A DNA stretch of 64,000 nucleotides from Catonia carolina. Taxonomy: Eukaryota > Arthropoda > Insecta > Hemiptera > Achilidae. The notes beneath the pieces are model-generated. The model ran no database searches, was not told the origin of the DNA, and saw only the letters and a program-made list of their open reading frames with translations. Shown one piece after another: positions 11,540 through 20,560 of this stretch (position 1 is its first letter; each line of letters starts with the position of its first letter). The position numbers and the translations under genes were made by a program. The DNA lies in contig JAQMRL010000008.1 of NCBI GenBank assembly GCA_035578175.1, forward strand, positions 11,218,963 through 11,282,962. Reading direction: 5' to 3'.

Positions 11540-12375
11540 TTACTTTCTTTTGCTATACATGAATATTAAGGAAGAAAAAAAATTTTTTCATGTCGATTTT
11601 TTCTAATCGAGTTTTCATTAAAAATTCATGTTTTCAGCGATTAGTCGTAAATTTGGAACTTAAGTAGGCCTACTTAAGGTACTACGGGACCCAACGCATT
11701 TTAATCGAATTGGTCAACAAGAATTAGAAGTTTATTCGAGCGATTTTTCACTTTTTTGCTTTTTTCTCAAATACGGCTCCTACGATTTTTTTAAAAATTA
11801 TTTCATTTATTACAGTTTTTGTGCTCTCCAAGATAGGGTAAGTTCCATGTCTGTTAAAATTCTTGGGAAGGTGTGCTGTCGTTATTATAGATGTATTTTT
11901 TTTAGATTGCGGCCTTAATATGCATTTTAGGGCAAAAGTGTAATACTTTAAGTTGTAGAACAATAAAAAACCAACAATTTTTATTGCCAGCATTTTTTTC
12001 AACAACACGTCGTTAATGAGTAATTTTTTTGTATTTTCTCGTCAAAATCAATAAAAAATGGGATTTTTATGAAGATTGTGGCTTAAGAATACATTTTCGA
12101 TGAAAGTGGAATATGATATAAGTAAGTGATATGACATATGGGTTTGAATCCCATTTCGGCACGGCATATTTTCATACGGTACAAAAAATCATTTTATCCT
12201 TCACAGTTACAACCCAACGTCGTCGCTAATGACCACTGTAGTTGATGCGACGTTAAATAACTTAAGTAAAAAAAAAGTAAGTGAAGAGTTTTTAATTTTA
12301 TTAAAGTTTTAGGTAATAAAAATATTTACAACTTTTATATCAAGCGTTTTTTCTCTCTACGGAGCCTAATACAGC
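11540..12375 (-). mobile_element. Diverged family A repeat without microsatellite, carrying a SINE
   Basis: Starts TTTTACTTTCTTTTGCTATACATGAATATT, then the CATGTCGATTTTTTC and TAATCGAGTTTTCAT blocks and the conserved interior (AAGATTGCGGCC-like, ATGCATTTTAGGGCAAAAGTG). There is no (TG)n run at the usual place. The copy is interrupted at about 12132-12282 by a short tRNA-like SINE. Confidence 0.7.
12132..12282 (+). repeat. Short tRNA-headed SINE with target duplication
   Basis: TATGGGTTTGAATCCC resembles a box B. The insert ends in an A-rich tail (AAGTAAAAAAAA), and AGTAAGTGA occurs immediately before and after it, a direct duplication expected of LINE-mobilised SINE insertion. It lies within a family A repeat. 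Confidence 0.6.
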
Positions 12376-12392
12376 GTCGTGATTTTCCATAG

Positions 12393-13324
12393 TTTTACTT
12401 TCTCTTGCCTATATGAATATATATAAAGGAAAGTATTGTTTTCATGTCGATTTTTCGAAATCGAGTTTTCACCGGATCTACACGTTTTCAGACCTCCTGA
12501 ACCCAAAAAACATGTTTTTAGCGATTGGTGTGTGTGTGTGTGTGTGAACAGAATATCTCAAGAACGGAACATCGTACGAACTTGAAACTTAAAACTTAAG
12601 TTGCATACCACTACCGGACCCGACACGAACATTTTCATCAAATTCGGTCAACCGGAAATAGTAGTTTATTCGTGTAATTTTTTACTTTTTTGCGATTTTC
12701 TCAAAAACTGGTAATACGAGTTTTTTTTAAAAATCGCCTGATTTACTAATTTTTTTATGCTCTACAAGATAGATTAGGCGCCATGTTTGCTGAAATTCTC
12801 GGTGAGGCTGTTTTTACGTAAAGAAATTGTTTTTTTAAGATTAGGGCTTTAATATGCATTTTAGGGCAAAAATGTATATAACAAAAGTTGTAGAGAATTT
12901 AAAATTCTACAACTTTTATTACCAACATATGTTTGTATAACGCTTAGTTTAGCGATAATTAGCAATTTTCTGGTTTTTTATCACGAAAACGTGTGAAAAA
13001 TAGATTTTTTTAAAGATTTCGGCCTTAAAATGAATTTTACGACAAAAGTGTATATAATAACATTTATAGAAAATTAAAAGATGTATAACTTTAATTAAAG
13101 CATTTTTCTGTACAGAGCCTAGTTTAGCGTGAAAGAGAGATTTTCCGTATTTTTAAGCCAAAATGAGATAGATTTTCATTTTGCGTCTTTCCCTCATGAT
13201 TAAAATAAGGTTATGCTTTTTGAGGTTAGTTTTTTGTTAATTCTAATGTTTTATTACTAATGTTAGGTTATATTGGTCATTATTTGCATCGGCAAGAGAA
13301 AGTTATGTGAGTGTTCACTCCAGA
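12393..13324 (-). mobile_element. Family A repeat, full length
   Basis: Contains both ends: ACTTTCTCTTGCCTATATGA with its hairpin partner AAGGAAAGT at the left, and GGCAAGAGAAAGT...CACTCCAGATTTTT at the right. The (TG)n run is short (about 12528-12546). The internal inverted pair GTTGTAGAG/CTACAACTTTT occurs near 12885-12920. Confidence 0.85.
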
Positions 13325-13789
13325 TTTTTAAGTTTCAACAGAGGTCGATTTTTATTTTGGGTCCACTCTTGGTTCGGCATTTTTGTTTCGAATGGCACAA
13401 TTATTGTGTCATTCGATCTTCTTAAAGGATAGATACAGTAATTACTAATGGGTTTTGCCATAAATCAAAGGTAAGCCCCAAGCCTTTTAAAAAGTTGCCA
13501 CCAGCCATAAGGTGTGAGACGCGTCGACTTCTGAAAGGGATTTTTTCAAGTTGACTCGCTTTTCTCCGGAAACTGCTGTAGGTGTTTTTGTTTTGTCTTA
13601 GTAGAAAAGAATATAATTTAGACTAAGTACTGTTTTATTGGGAATGTTGTGGTCGTTTGAGATATGACTGACAGGGAACAGACTATTATTTTGAGTTTCA
13701 ATATTCTTCGGAATGTATATTAATATTTATTTGCAGTATACAATTTTTAAAGAGTGATCCATTTTATCTTACTACACTTTTCTTCTAAC

Positions 13790-14115
13790 CCACCGGGTTG
13801 GTCTAGAGGTAAAGTCGTCGCCAAAATCAGCTGTTTAACAGCTGATTTTCGGAGACGAAGGTTCCTGGTTCAAATCCTAGTAAAGGTAGTTACTTTTATA
13901 TGGATCTGAATACTAGACAGTGGTTACCGGTGTACTTTGTTGAATGGAGTTTAATTAACCATACTCTCTCAGGAATGTTCGGTCTGAGTCTGTACAAGAC
14001 TACACCTCATTTACACGTCATACACATCATTCTCATCTCATTGGGTCATGGGGTTGCTTATTGTTCTAAATTGAACAGATTGCAACGTACAAAAATTAGG
14101 AATAAAAAAAAAACT
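13790..14115 (+). repeat. SINE-B, full length
   Basis: Best copy in the window. Head: CCCACCGGGTTGGTCTAGAGG (box A-like GGTCTAGAGG), a palindromic core AATCAGCTGTTTAACAGCTGATT, GGTTCAAATCC (box B). Body: ACAGTGGTTACCGGTGTACTTTG, TCTCATTGGGTCATGGGG, TTGAACAGATTGCAACGTAC, then an A-rich tail. Structure fits a tRNA-derived SINE with a palindromic insertion between the boxes. The frame at 13900-14202 lies inside it and is not a gene. Confidence 0.8.
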
Positions 14116-14534
14116 TTTCTTCTAAAATACCATAAAGTAATTTTAGTTTATTTTGTATTTCTTTTAAAGAATGTTTGTAAAAAAATTGTGGGCCATTGTT
14201 AAAAATTATAACAACATTCAATATTTAATACATATTCCGTACGTTTAAAAATGTAGAAAGGAAAACACTTAAATTCTATATTATAACTCACAGATAAGAA
14301 AGAGTGAAATCTTCTTTATGCGCTCCTGAAAAATTACATGTTTTGATTTGCGACCGTTTCCTTTGAGATTTAAGATGCAATTTTCAACCTTATCAACATG
14401 GGCTTCCTTAAGTATAATAAATAATCAATTACGAGATTTATCCAAAATTTCTGATTACTTACTCTCTTTTGTTTAGAAGGTAAAATAAAAGAAAATTGAC
14501 TCGATATTGTTGTAAGAAATGCTTTGAAATCTAA

Positions 14535-14560
14535 ATAATAATAATAATAATAATAATAAT
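14535..14560. repeat. (AAT)n microsatellite
   Basis: Eight consecutive AAT-type units in an otherwise unannotated AT-rich interval (14116-14735). Confidence 0.85.
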
Positions 14561-14734
14561 GAACTACTAAATAAAAGATGAAACACAGATGTCCTAAGGG
14601 AAAACATGCGTTGAATAACAACCTTGTTAACGAATCGTTATGTAAAACAGATATATAGGTACCTAATGTTTTTGGAACTTACAGCCATATTGATTAGTTA
14701 CGTGTATTAAATAATAATTATTTTACTTTATTAT

Positions 14735-14869
14735 TTTTACTTTCTCTTGCCTATATGAATAAATAGGAAGGAAAGTATTGTTTTCATGTCGATTTTTCGA
14801 AATCGAGTTGTCACCGGATCTATACGTTTTCAGATCCCCTGAACCCAAAAAACATGTTTTTAGCGATTG

Positions 14870-14909
<40 letters not shown>

Positions 14910-15680
14910 AAAATATCTCAAGAACGGAACGTCGTACGAACTCGAAACTTGAAATTTAAGTTACATACCCTTACTGGACCCGACACGAACATTTTCATCA
15001 AAATCGGTCAACCGAAAGTAGTAGTTTATTCGTGTAATTTTTCACTTTTTTGTGATTTTCTCAAAAACTGGTCCTACGATTTTTTTAAAATCGCCTGGTT
15101 TACTAAATTTTTTATTCTCTACAAGATAGGGTAGGCGTCATGTGTGCTGAAATTCTTGGTGAGGGTGTTTTCTCGTAAAAACGTTGTTTTTTTAAGATTA
15201 CGGCTTTAATATGCATTTTAGCGCAAAACTTTATATAATAAAAAATGTAGAAAATTTAAAATTCTACAACTTTTATTACAAACATTTTTTTGTATAACGC
15301 TTAGTTTAGCGGTAATAACCGATTTTCTGTTTTTTCTCACGAAAATGTGTGAAAAATTGATTTTTTAAAAATTTCGGCCTTAGGCAGCATTTTAAGACAA
15401 AAGTGTATATAATAAATTTTATAGTAAATTCAAAGATCTATAATTTTTATTTAAAGCATTTTTCTCTACAGAGCCTAGTTAAGCGTGAAAGTGTGATTTT
15501 CCGTTTTTTTAAGCCAATCTGAGTTCGATTTTCATTTTGCGTCTTTCACTCATGATTAAAATAAGGTTATGTTTTTGAGGTTAGTTTTTTGTTTATTTCT
15601 AATGTTTTATTACTAATTTTAGGTTTATTGTTAATTATTTGCACTGGCAAGAGAAAGTTGTGTGAGTGTTTCACACCAGA
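14735..15680 (-). mobile_element. Family A repeat, full length, well preserved
   Basis: Begins TTTTTACTTTCTCTTGCCTATATGAA and ends GGCAAGAGAAAGTTGTGTGAGTGTTTCACACCAGA before a T run. The (TG)n tract is at about 14872-14908. It closely resembles the copies at 24327-25289 and 33375-34313, so these are probably among the younger insertions. The frames at 14778-15134 and 15589-15798 fall inside it and are not genes. Confidence 0.9.
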
Positions 15681-15699
15681 TTTTTTTTTAACTTTCAGG

Positions 15700-15995
15700 G
15701 CTACAAAAAATAAATTTGTTTTTTATAACATGGCAGCCAATTTGCTGCCATGGTATAAAAATAAATTAAAGCAAAATCATTATCATGAAATCACATGACT
15801 GAAGCATTTAAGAACAGAGGTAGAGTTGTAAAAGGCAGTCGTCATAGTTATATCCTCTGAGAGTAATGCATTTCATTATAAAGCCAGACCCTGTGGTGAA
15901 TGTCTGCTGATAAGCATACTTTTACAACCTAACTTCTTGTTTTTTTTAGTAAAGCCTTTAGAGGTTCAAACCGGCCTTCCAGGATGACCTAAATA
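15700..15995 (+). repeat. Repeat C, internally deleted
   Basis: AGGGCTACAAAAAATAAATTTG, ATGACTGAAGCATTTAAGAACAG, CCAGACCCTGTGGTGAATG, then a jump to CTGCTGATAAGCATACTTTT and GGTTCAAACCGGCC. The segment between the GTGGTGAATG and GCTGATAAGC blocks is missing relative to 2555-2948. Confidence 0.7.
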
Positions 15996-16589
15996 AAATA
16001 TTTTTTTAATCCTTATTACGTTGACTGCCACACTAAATTTTGTGACACTTACAGCGGGGCCATCGTACTTTTTTATTTTTTCACAATTTATTCTTTTTTT
16101 TTTGTTATTTTACGTACGTATTTTATTTAGTAAACAAACACTAATTCTTTTTGTTAAATAAAGTTGTGACACACTTTTGAGCAACGTGGCCAACTGGAAT
16201 GATTTTTCATTTCAGAGCAATGTGACCCATTTTTGTGGTATGACAAAAAATGTAATAGACAACTGGGTTTAGTTGCAACGCACTCTAGAATATTTCAATC
16301 AACCAAAATAAGCAAAAAAAAAAAAATTTAATAATAGCAGCATTGTATTACAGGAAAATAGGAAAACTACCTGTATACGCAATATCCTATTATTTGAAAA
16401 AGGCCAACTATTTGAACAAGCTAAGTGCATAATGTCACTCTTTGAAGCCATAGTTTTAGAAACCACATTAGTAACACACGGCTTAAAAATTAGTTATGTA
16501 CTGTGACTCATTTTTGATGCACATGGCCCATTTTTTAAGACAAGTGTGACATATATTTGGGTCACATAGCAGTCAACGTGCTAATAAGG
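15996..16589. other. Interval with recurrent GTGAC/GGCCCA-like words, no gene
   Basis: No supported frame. Degenerate phrases of the type GTGAC...CATTTTTG...GCAACGTGGCC recur (16160-16260, 16505-16580), suggesting decayed internal repetition of unknown origin. Confidence 0.4.
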
Positions 16590-16865
16590 TATGTGTAAGT
16601 TGTAATCTGTTCAATTAAAAACAATAAACAACTCCATAACCCAATAAAATGAGGGTGATATTTATGACTTACATATGAGGCGTATTCTTTTATAGACTCA
16701 GGCCGACCATTCCTAAAATATTATGGTTAAATAAACCCCAACTATAAAAATATCAGTTTAATATTAAAATACTTATGAAAAGCAACTACCTCTATTGGGA
16801 TTTGAACCATGGAATCCTTATCTTCAAAAATCAGCTGTTAAACAGCTGATTCGCGGTGAAAATTA
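16590..16865 (-). repeat. SINE-B, minus strand
   Basis: Reads in reverse the body (GTTGTAATCTGTTCAATT...CATAACCCAATAAAATGAG, AACCCCAACTATAAA) and ends with GGATTTGAACCATGG, AATCAGCTGTTAAACAGCTGATTCG at about 16832-16856. Diverged copy of the element at 13790-14115. Confidence 0.75.
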
Positions 16866-17094
16866 AATTTTAGATTCAGGTATATTCAGGTATTTAGTGA
16901 AGTAGTCAAGTCCAGCTACAGCGTTTTTCACACAAAATTTCATGACCACACCAACGCATTGATCACCAAAATATCGAATGCATCACTACCAGGGAATCCG
17001 CAATGCAAGTTGAAACATCAACGGGCCCGAAATCTTCTATAAAGTTATTTATTTATGAATTTATTTATTTTTTCTTCATTTCGTATGTCAAATT

Positions 17095-17460
17095 ATTTAC
17101 ACTTAATCTGTTCATTGCAGGGCTAAAATAAATAGTTGTGTTTCTTATCACATGGTCAGCCAATTAAATGACTGAATCATTTAAGAACAGAAGAGGTAGA
17201 GGTGTAAAAGACACTGATCAGAGTTATCTCCTCTGAAAGTAATGAATTTCATTATACAGCCAGACCCTGTGGTGAATAAAGTGAAGGTGTCATTTGCAGA
17301 GTGAAAAATATGTGCTTTTCAGAGGGCCTGGCATGCTGATTAGTGTACTTTTCCACTTTGTGAGGAAGGCATGGTAAACCACCTCACTCCTCGTTTTACT
17401 TAGTAAAACCTCTACAGGTTCAAACCAGCCTTTCGGCTGATGACCTAAACAACAACTTCA
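17095..17460 (+). repeat. Repeat C, near full length
   Basis: Contains TTACACTTAATCTGTTCATTGCAGGGCTAAAATAAATAGT, the AAGAACAGAAGAGGTAGAGG block, CCAGACCCTGTGGTGAAT, and GGTTCAAACCAGCCTTTCGGCTG with an ACAACAAC tail. Confidence 0.8.
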
Positions 17461-18125
17461 TTTCTTGTAGTATTGTTATTTCTCATTCATGCATTATAAA
17501 CATTATCACTCATAGAACATAATATTCCAATGGGTATTACTGGTATATTCCATTTCTTTTTCTTGTAATCTTTTTTTTACTTTTATCAAATTTGCTCGTT
17601 GTATTTTAGTAATATATAGTTGCAAATAAAGTTATTAAAGATAAAAAATAAAAATAAAGATTCAGGTATAAGTAGGCCTATATTAAGATGTTTTAAAATC
17701 TGGGTATAGAAATTTTTTCTCAGTTGCAATACTGTCTTAGACTATACTTTAGGGAAAGTGGAAGAAAGTAAGAAGTAAAAACCGGTGAGTTAAAATGTGA
17801 TGAAAATAAGCAATTTTGTTGTAGAGCCTACCTACATTGGAAGTCTAACCTATATTGGACGTAAAATAAAATATGACAGTCTATATATACTAAGAAAGTG
17901 GACTTCTTTTCCTTTAAGTTTATTTATTACTTAACTTCCCTCATACATTAAGTTTTTTAATAAAAGAAAATATATTTTTCCTCTATCAATAAAGGATATC
18001 GTTGTCATTCTATCAGACTATTGATAAAAGATTTTCTTTATGGTTTATAGCGTTATCTATTCCTTTTGTCATGGCGGTTTTCTTTGACTTTCTTTCAAAA
18101 ATATACATAGGTTTGAAATAAACAA
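17461..18125. other. AT-rich interval with no gene recognised
   Basis: No supported frame or named repeat was seen. Confidence 0.4.
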
Positions 18126-18129
18126 ACGT

Positions 18130-18882
18130 GGTGTGAAACACTCTCACGACGTTCTTTTGGCAATGTAAATAATGAAAATTATAATCTATCTTTAATCTTT
18201 AGTAAACAATGTAAAATGAAGAACATAACCTAATTTTAATCATGAGTGAATGAGGTTAAATGAAAATAAATCTCTGTTCAACTTAAAAATATGGAAAATC
18301 AATAAAATTGACGCAAAACTAGGCTCTGTAGAAAAATGCTTGAAAAGTTTTAGATTTTTTAGTTTCCTATAAGTTTAATTACAATTTATACACTTTTCTC
18401 GTAAAATGCGTACTAAAGTCGCACTCTAAAAAAAAAATTTTAGGTACCGATTTTATAGGCAAAATGTACAAAATCACTAACTGACGCTGAAGTAAGCGTT
18501 CCAGAACAAAATGTTTAAAATAAAAGTTGTAGGTTTTTAATTACCTACAAATTTAATTGTATACGTTTTTGCCCTAAAATGCATAGTAAGATCGCAATCT
18601 TAAAAAAGAAATCATTTTTACCGTGAGAGCACCCGAAGGATTTGAGCACACTTAGCACTTATCCTATCATGTACAGCATAAAAGATTTTAAAAAATCGTA
18701 GGAGCTGTTTTTAAGAAAATCGCCAAGTAGTGAATAATCGCACGAATAACTACTACGTTTTGTTAACCGATTTTGATGAAAATGTTCGTGTCAGTTCCCA
18801 TAGTGATACCTAAATAAAGTTCCAAGTTTCAACTTTGTTCGTTATTTTGTTCACACACAGACAAACAGATCAATCACTAAAA
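18130..18882 (+). mobile_element. Family A repeat lacking its microsatellite end
   Basis: Starts GTGGTGTGAAACACTCTCACGACGTTCTTTTGGCAATG and proceeds through the interior in forward orientation to TTCACACACAGACAAACAGATCAATCACTAAAA. The terminal hairpin segment is missing and a repeat C copy follows directly. Confidence 0.75.
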
Positions 18883-19023
18883 GTTGCTTATCAGCAGACC
18901 TTCTGAAAAGCATCTACTTATCACCCTGTAAATGACATCTTCACTTCATTCACTACAGGGCTGGCTGTACAATTAAACTCGTTACTCTCAGAGGAGATAA
19001 CTATGACTAGTGTCTTTTACACC
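18883..19023 (-). repeat. Repeat C (minus strand), first half, split by LTR element 1
   Basis: Minus-strand repeat C sequence (CCTGTAAATGACATCTTCACTTCATTCACTACAGGG, GAGGAGATAACTATGACTAGTGTCTTTTACACC) stops at the LTR boundary and resumes at 23416 with TGTACCACTCCTGTTGTTAAATGC. The two halves are continuous once the retrotransposon and one CACC are removed. Confidence 0.8.
19020..19023. repeat. Target-site duplication CACC, left
   Basis: CACC directly precedes the TG of the left LTR and recurs after the right LTR at 23412-23415, the 4-bp duplication usual for Ty3/gypsy integration. Confidence 0.8.
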
Positions 19024-19174
19024 TGTAATTTTGGAAATAAATTACATATCAAATAAGAATAGAAGTAGTATTATTTTATTCTTTTAACTCTACATGTAAA
19101 CAAAAACAAAACTCAGAATACACAACAATAACAACTTGAAAAACCCATGACTTAAATCAAATCATATGTTAACA
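19024..19174 (-). repeat. LTR element 1, 3' LTR
   Basis: 151 bp. In element orientation it starts TGTTAACATATGATTTG and ends CCAAAATTACA, so it is of TG...CA form. It differs from the partner LTR by G/A in TCTACATGTAAAC versus TCTACATATAAAC and by one A in the following A run. Confidence 0.92.
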
Positions 19175-19190
19175 CCTCCTCCTCTATTTG
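19175..19190 (-). other. Polypurine tract of LTR element 1
   Basis: In element orientation AGAGGAGGAGG immediately precedes the 3' LTR, the usual priming tract for plus-strand DNA synthesis. Confidence 0.75.
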
Positions 19191-19756
19191 CTGTGATGCG
19201 GTACCTTACGTAGTATCAGCTGGTCAATATGTCTTTTGACGATCCGCCCATCATCTAGATGAACTGTGTACATCACATGTCCATGTTTGGCAGTTATATG
19301 GCCCAAGTGCCACTTGGTTGATCCATTGACGTATTCGCGAGCTTGAACTTTATCTCCAACCTTAAAATTCCTGTTGATTCCAACTTGTAGTCCCTTTTCC
19401 CGATATTTCGTTGTTTCTAATGTTGGAACAATTATGGAGAGGCTCGTTCTAACACTCCTTCCAAACATTAGGTGGTATGCTGATGTTCCAGTGGCATTTG
19501 GCGATTGTCTGAGTTGCATAAGAAGTTTTTGTATTTTATTTTGTAGTGATCCCTTTTCTCCCTCCATAGACCTTAGCGCCCTTTTGACAGTCTGCACGTA
19601 TCTTTCAGCCTGACCGTTTGAATTTGGGTGGTATGGTGCAGATGTTCTGTGAATAATTCCACATTCATTCATGAAGTTTTTGAATTCTTGGGAAACAAAT
19701 TGTCTTCCATTATCGGATACCAATATGTGAGGAAAACCAAAGGTTGAAAATATTCT
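19184..19756 (-). pseudogene. LTR element 1: integrase C-terminal part after an in-frame stop
   Basis: Encodes the end of the integrase catalytic core and the C-terminal DNA-binding region. VSDNGRQFVSQEF supplies the second Asp, and SAPYHPNSNGQAERYVQTVKR supplies the catalytic Glu in the family-typical HPxxNGQAE context. A basic VGDKVQAREYVNG...WHLGHI stretch resembles the chromo/SH3-like tail of gypsy integrases. It is in the same frame as the upstream polypeptide at 19757-20560 and separated from it only by TGA, after which translation would continue RIFSTFGFPHI. So this is a single nonsense change and not a separate gene. Confidence 0.85.
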
Positions 19757-20560
19757 TCATAATTCTTGGATTGTCCATGTACTTGTTGTTGTTCTTGTCT
19801 GTATTACTTCCACCCACTTACTGAAAGCATCCACCAATATGAGGTACTGTTGGCCGTCTGTTGGCCCTAAGAAATCCATATGCACTCTCTCCCATGGATT
19901 AGAAGGTGGTTCCCATGGATGGATAGTTTTCCTTGGGTTGTTACGCTTTTCAATACATTGTCGACATTCAGCAACTATCGCTTCAATATCCTTGTCCATG
20001 CTTGTCCACCAGCAAAAATTACGAGCCAAAGTTTTCAGTTTTATTCCTCCCAAATGGGCCACATGAAGTTCTTGAAGCACACGAGATCTGAGAGAACGAG
20101 GAATCATAACTCTCCAGCCTTTCATCACACAATCATCTTGAATAGACAGCTCGTTATCGTGAAATCCATATTGTTCAACAGATTGTCCTGATTTTAAAGC
20201 CTGTAAGATTGGACCTAAAACTGTATCCTTAAGGGTTTCCCTAGCTACTATGGTACTGCTGATATTGAGTGTTTCCAGTTGGTTTATTTGGTACCTAGAA
20301 AGGTCATCTACAACATCTTGTTGGACCACTTCAGTAGGGAACCGTGAGAGATAATCAGCATTTGAATGATGAGCGGTTTGCCTGTACTCTATATCATAGT
20401 CAAACCCTGAGAGAAAATGAGCGTAATTGAATATCCGTGTTGCCGATATTGTTGGTAAGGTTTTTCTTGGGTTGAAAATCGACACTAACGGTTTATGATC
20501 TGTAATCAGTGTAAATTTGCGTCCATAACAAAACGGGAAAAACTTCTTCAGGCCCCACAA
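19757..20560 (-). pseudogene. LTR element 1: RNase H end and integrase N-terminal part
   Basis: Begins in the RNase H domain (FTLITDHKPLVSIF), passes the RNase H/integrase linker (NADYLSRFP), an HHCC zinc-binding motif (LHVAHLGGIKLK...CRQC) and the first integrase Asp (VHMDFLGPTDGQQYLILVDAFSKW). The track-style start at 20560 is a TTG; the true upstream context is the 903-codon frame, which ends one frame away. A 1-base indel around 20550-20565 therefore breaks RNase H. The frame ends at TGA (19757-19759), after which the integrase continues in frame. Confidence 0.88.

Noticed and set aside
13790..14202. Frame 13900-14202 as a membrane protein gene
   Set aside because: It covers the SINE-B body and its A-rich tail; the same sequence is broken in other SINE-B copies.
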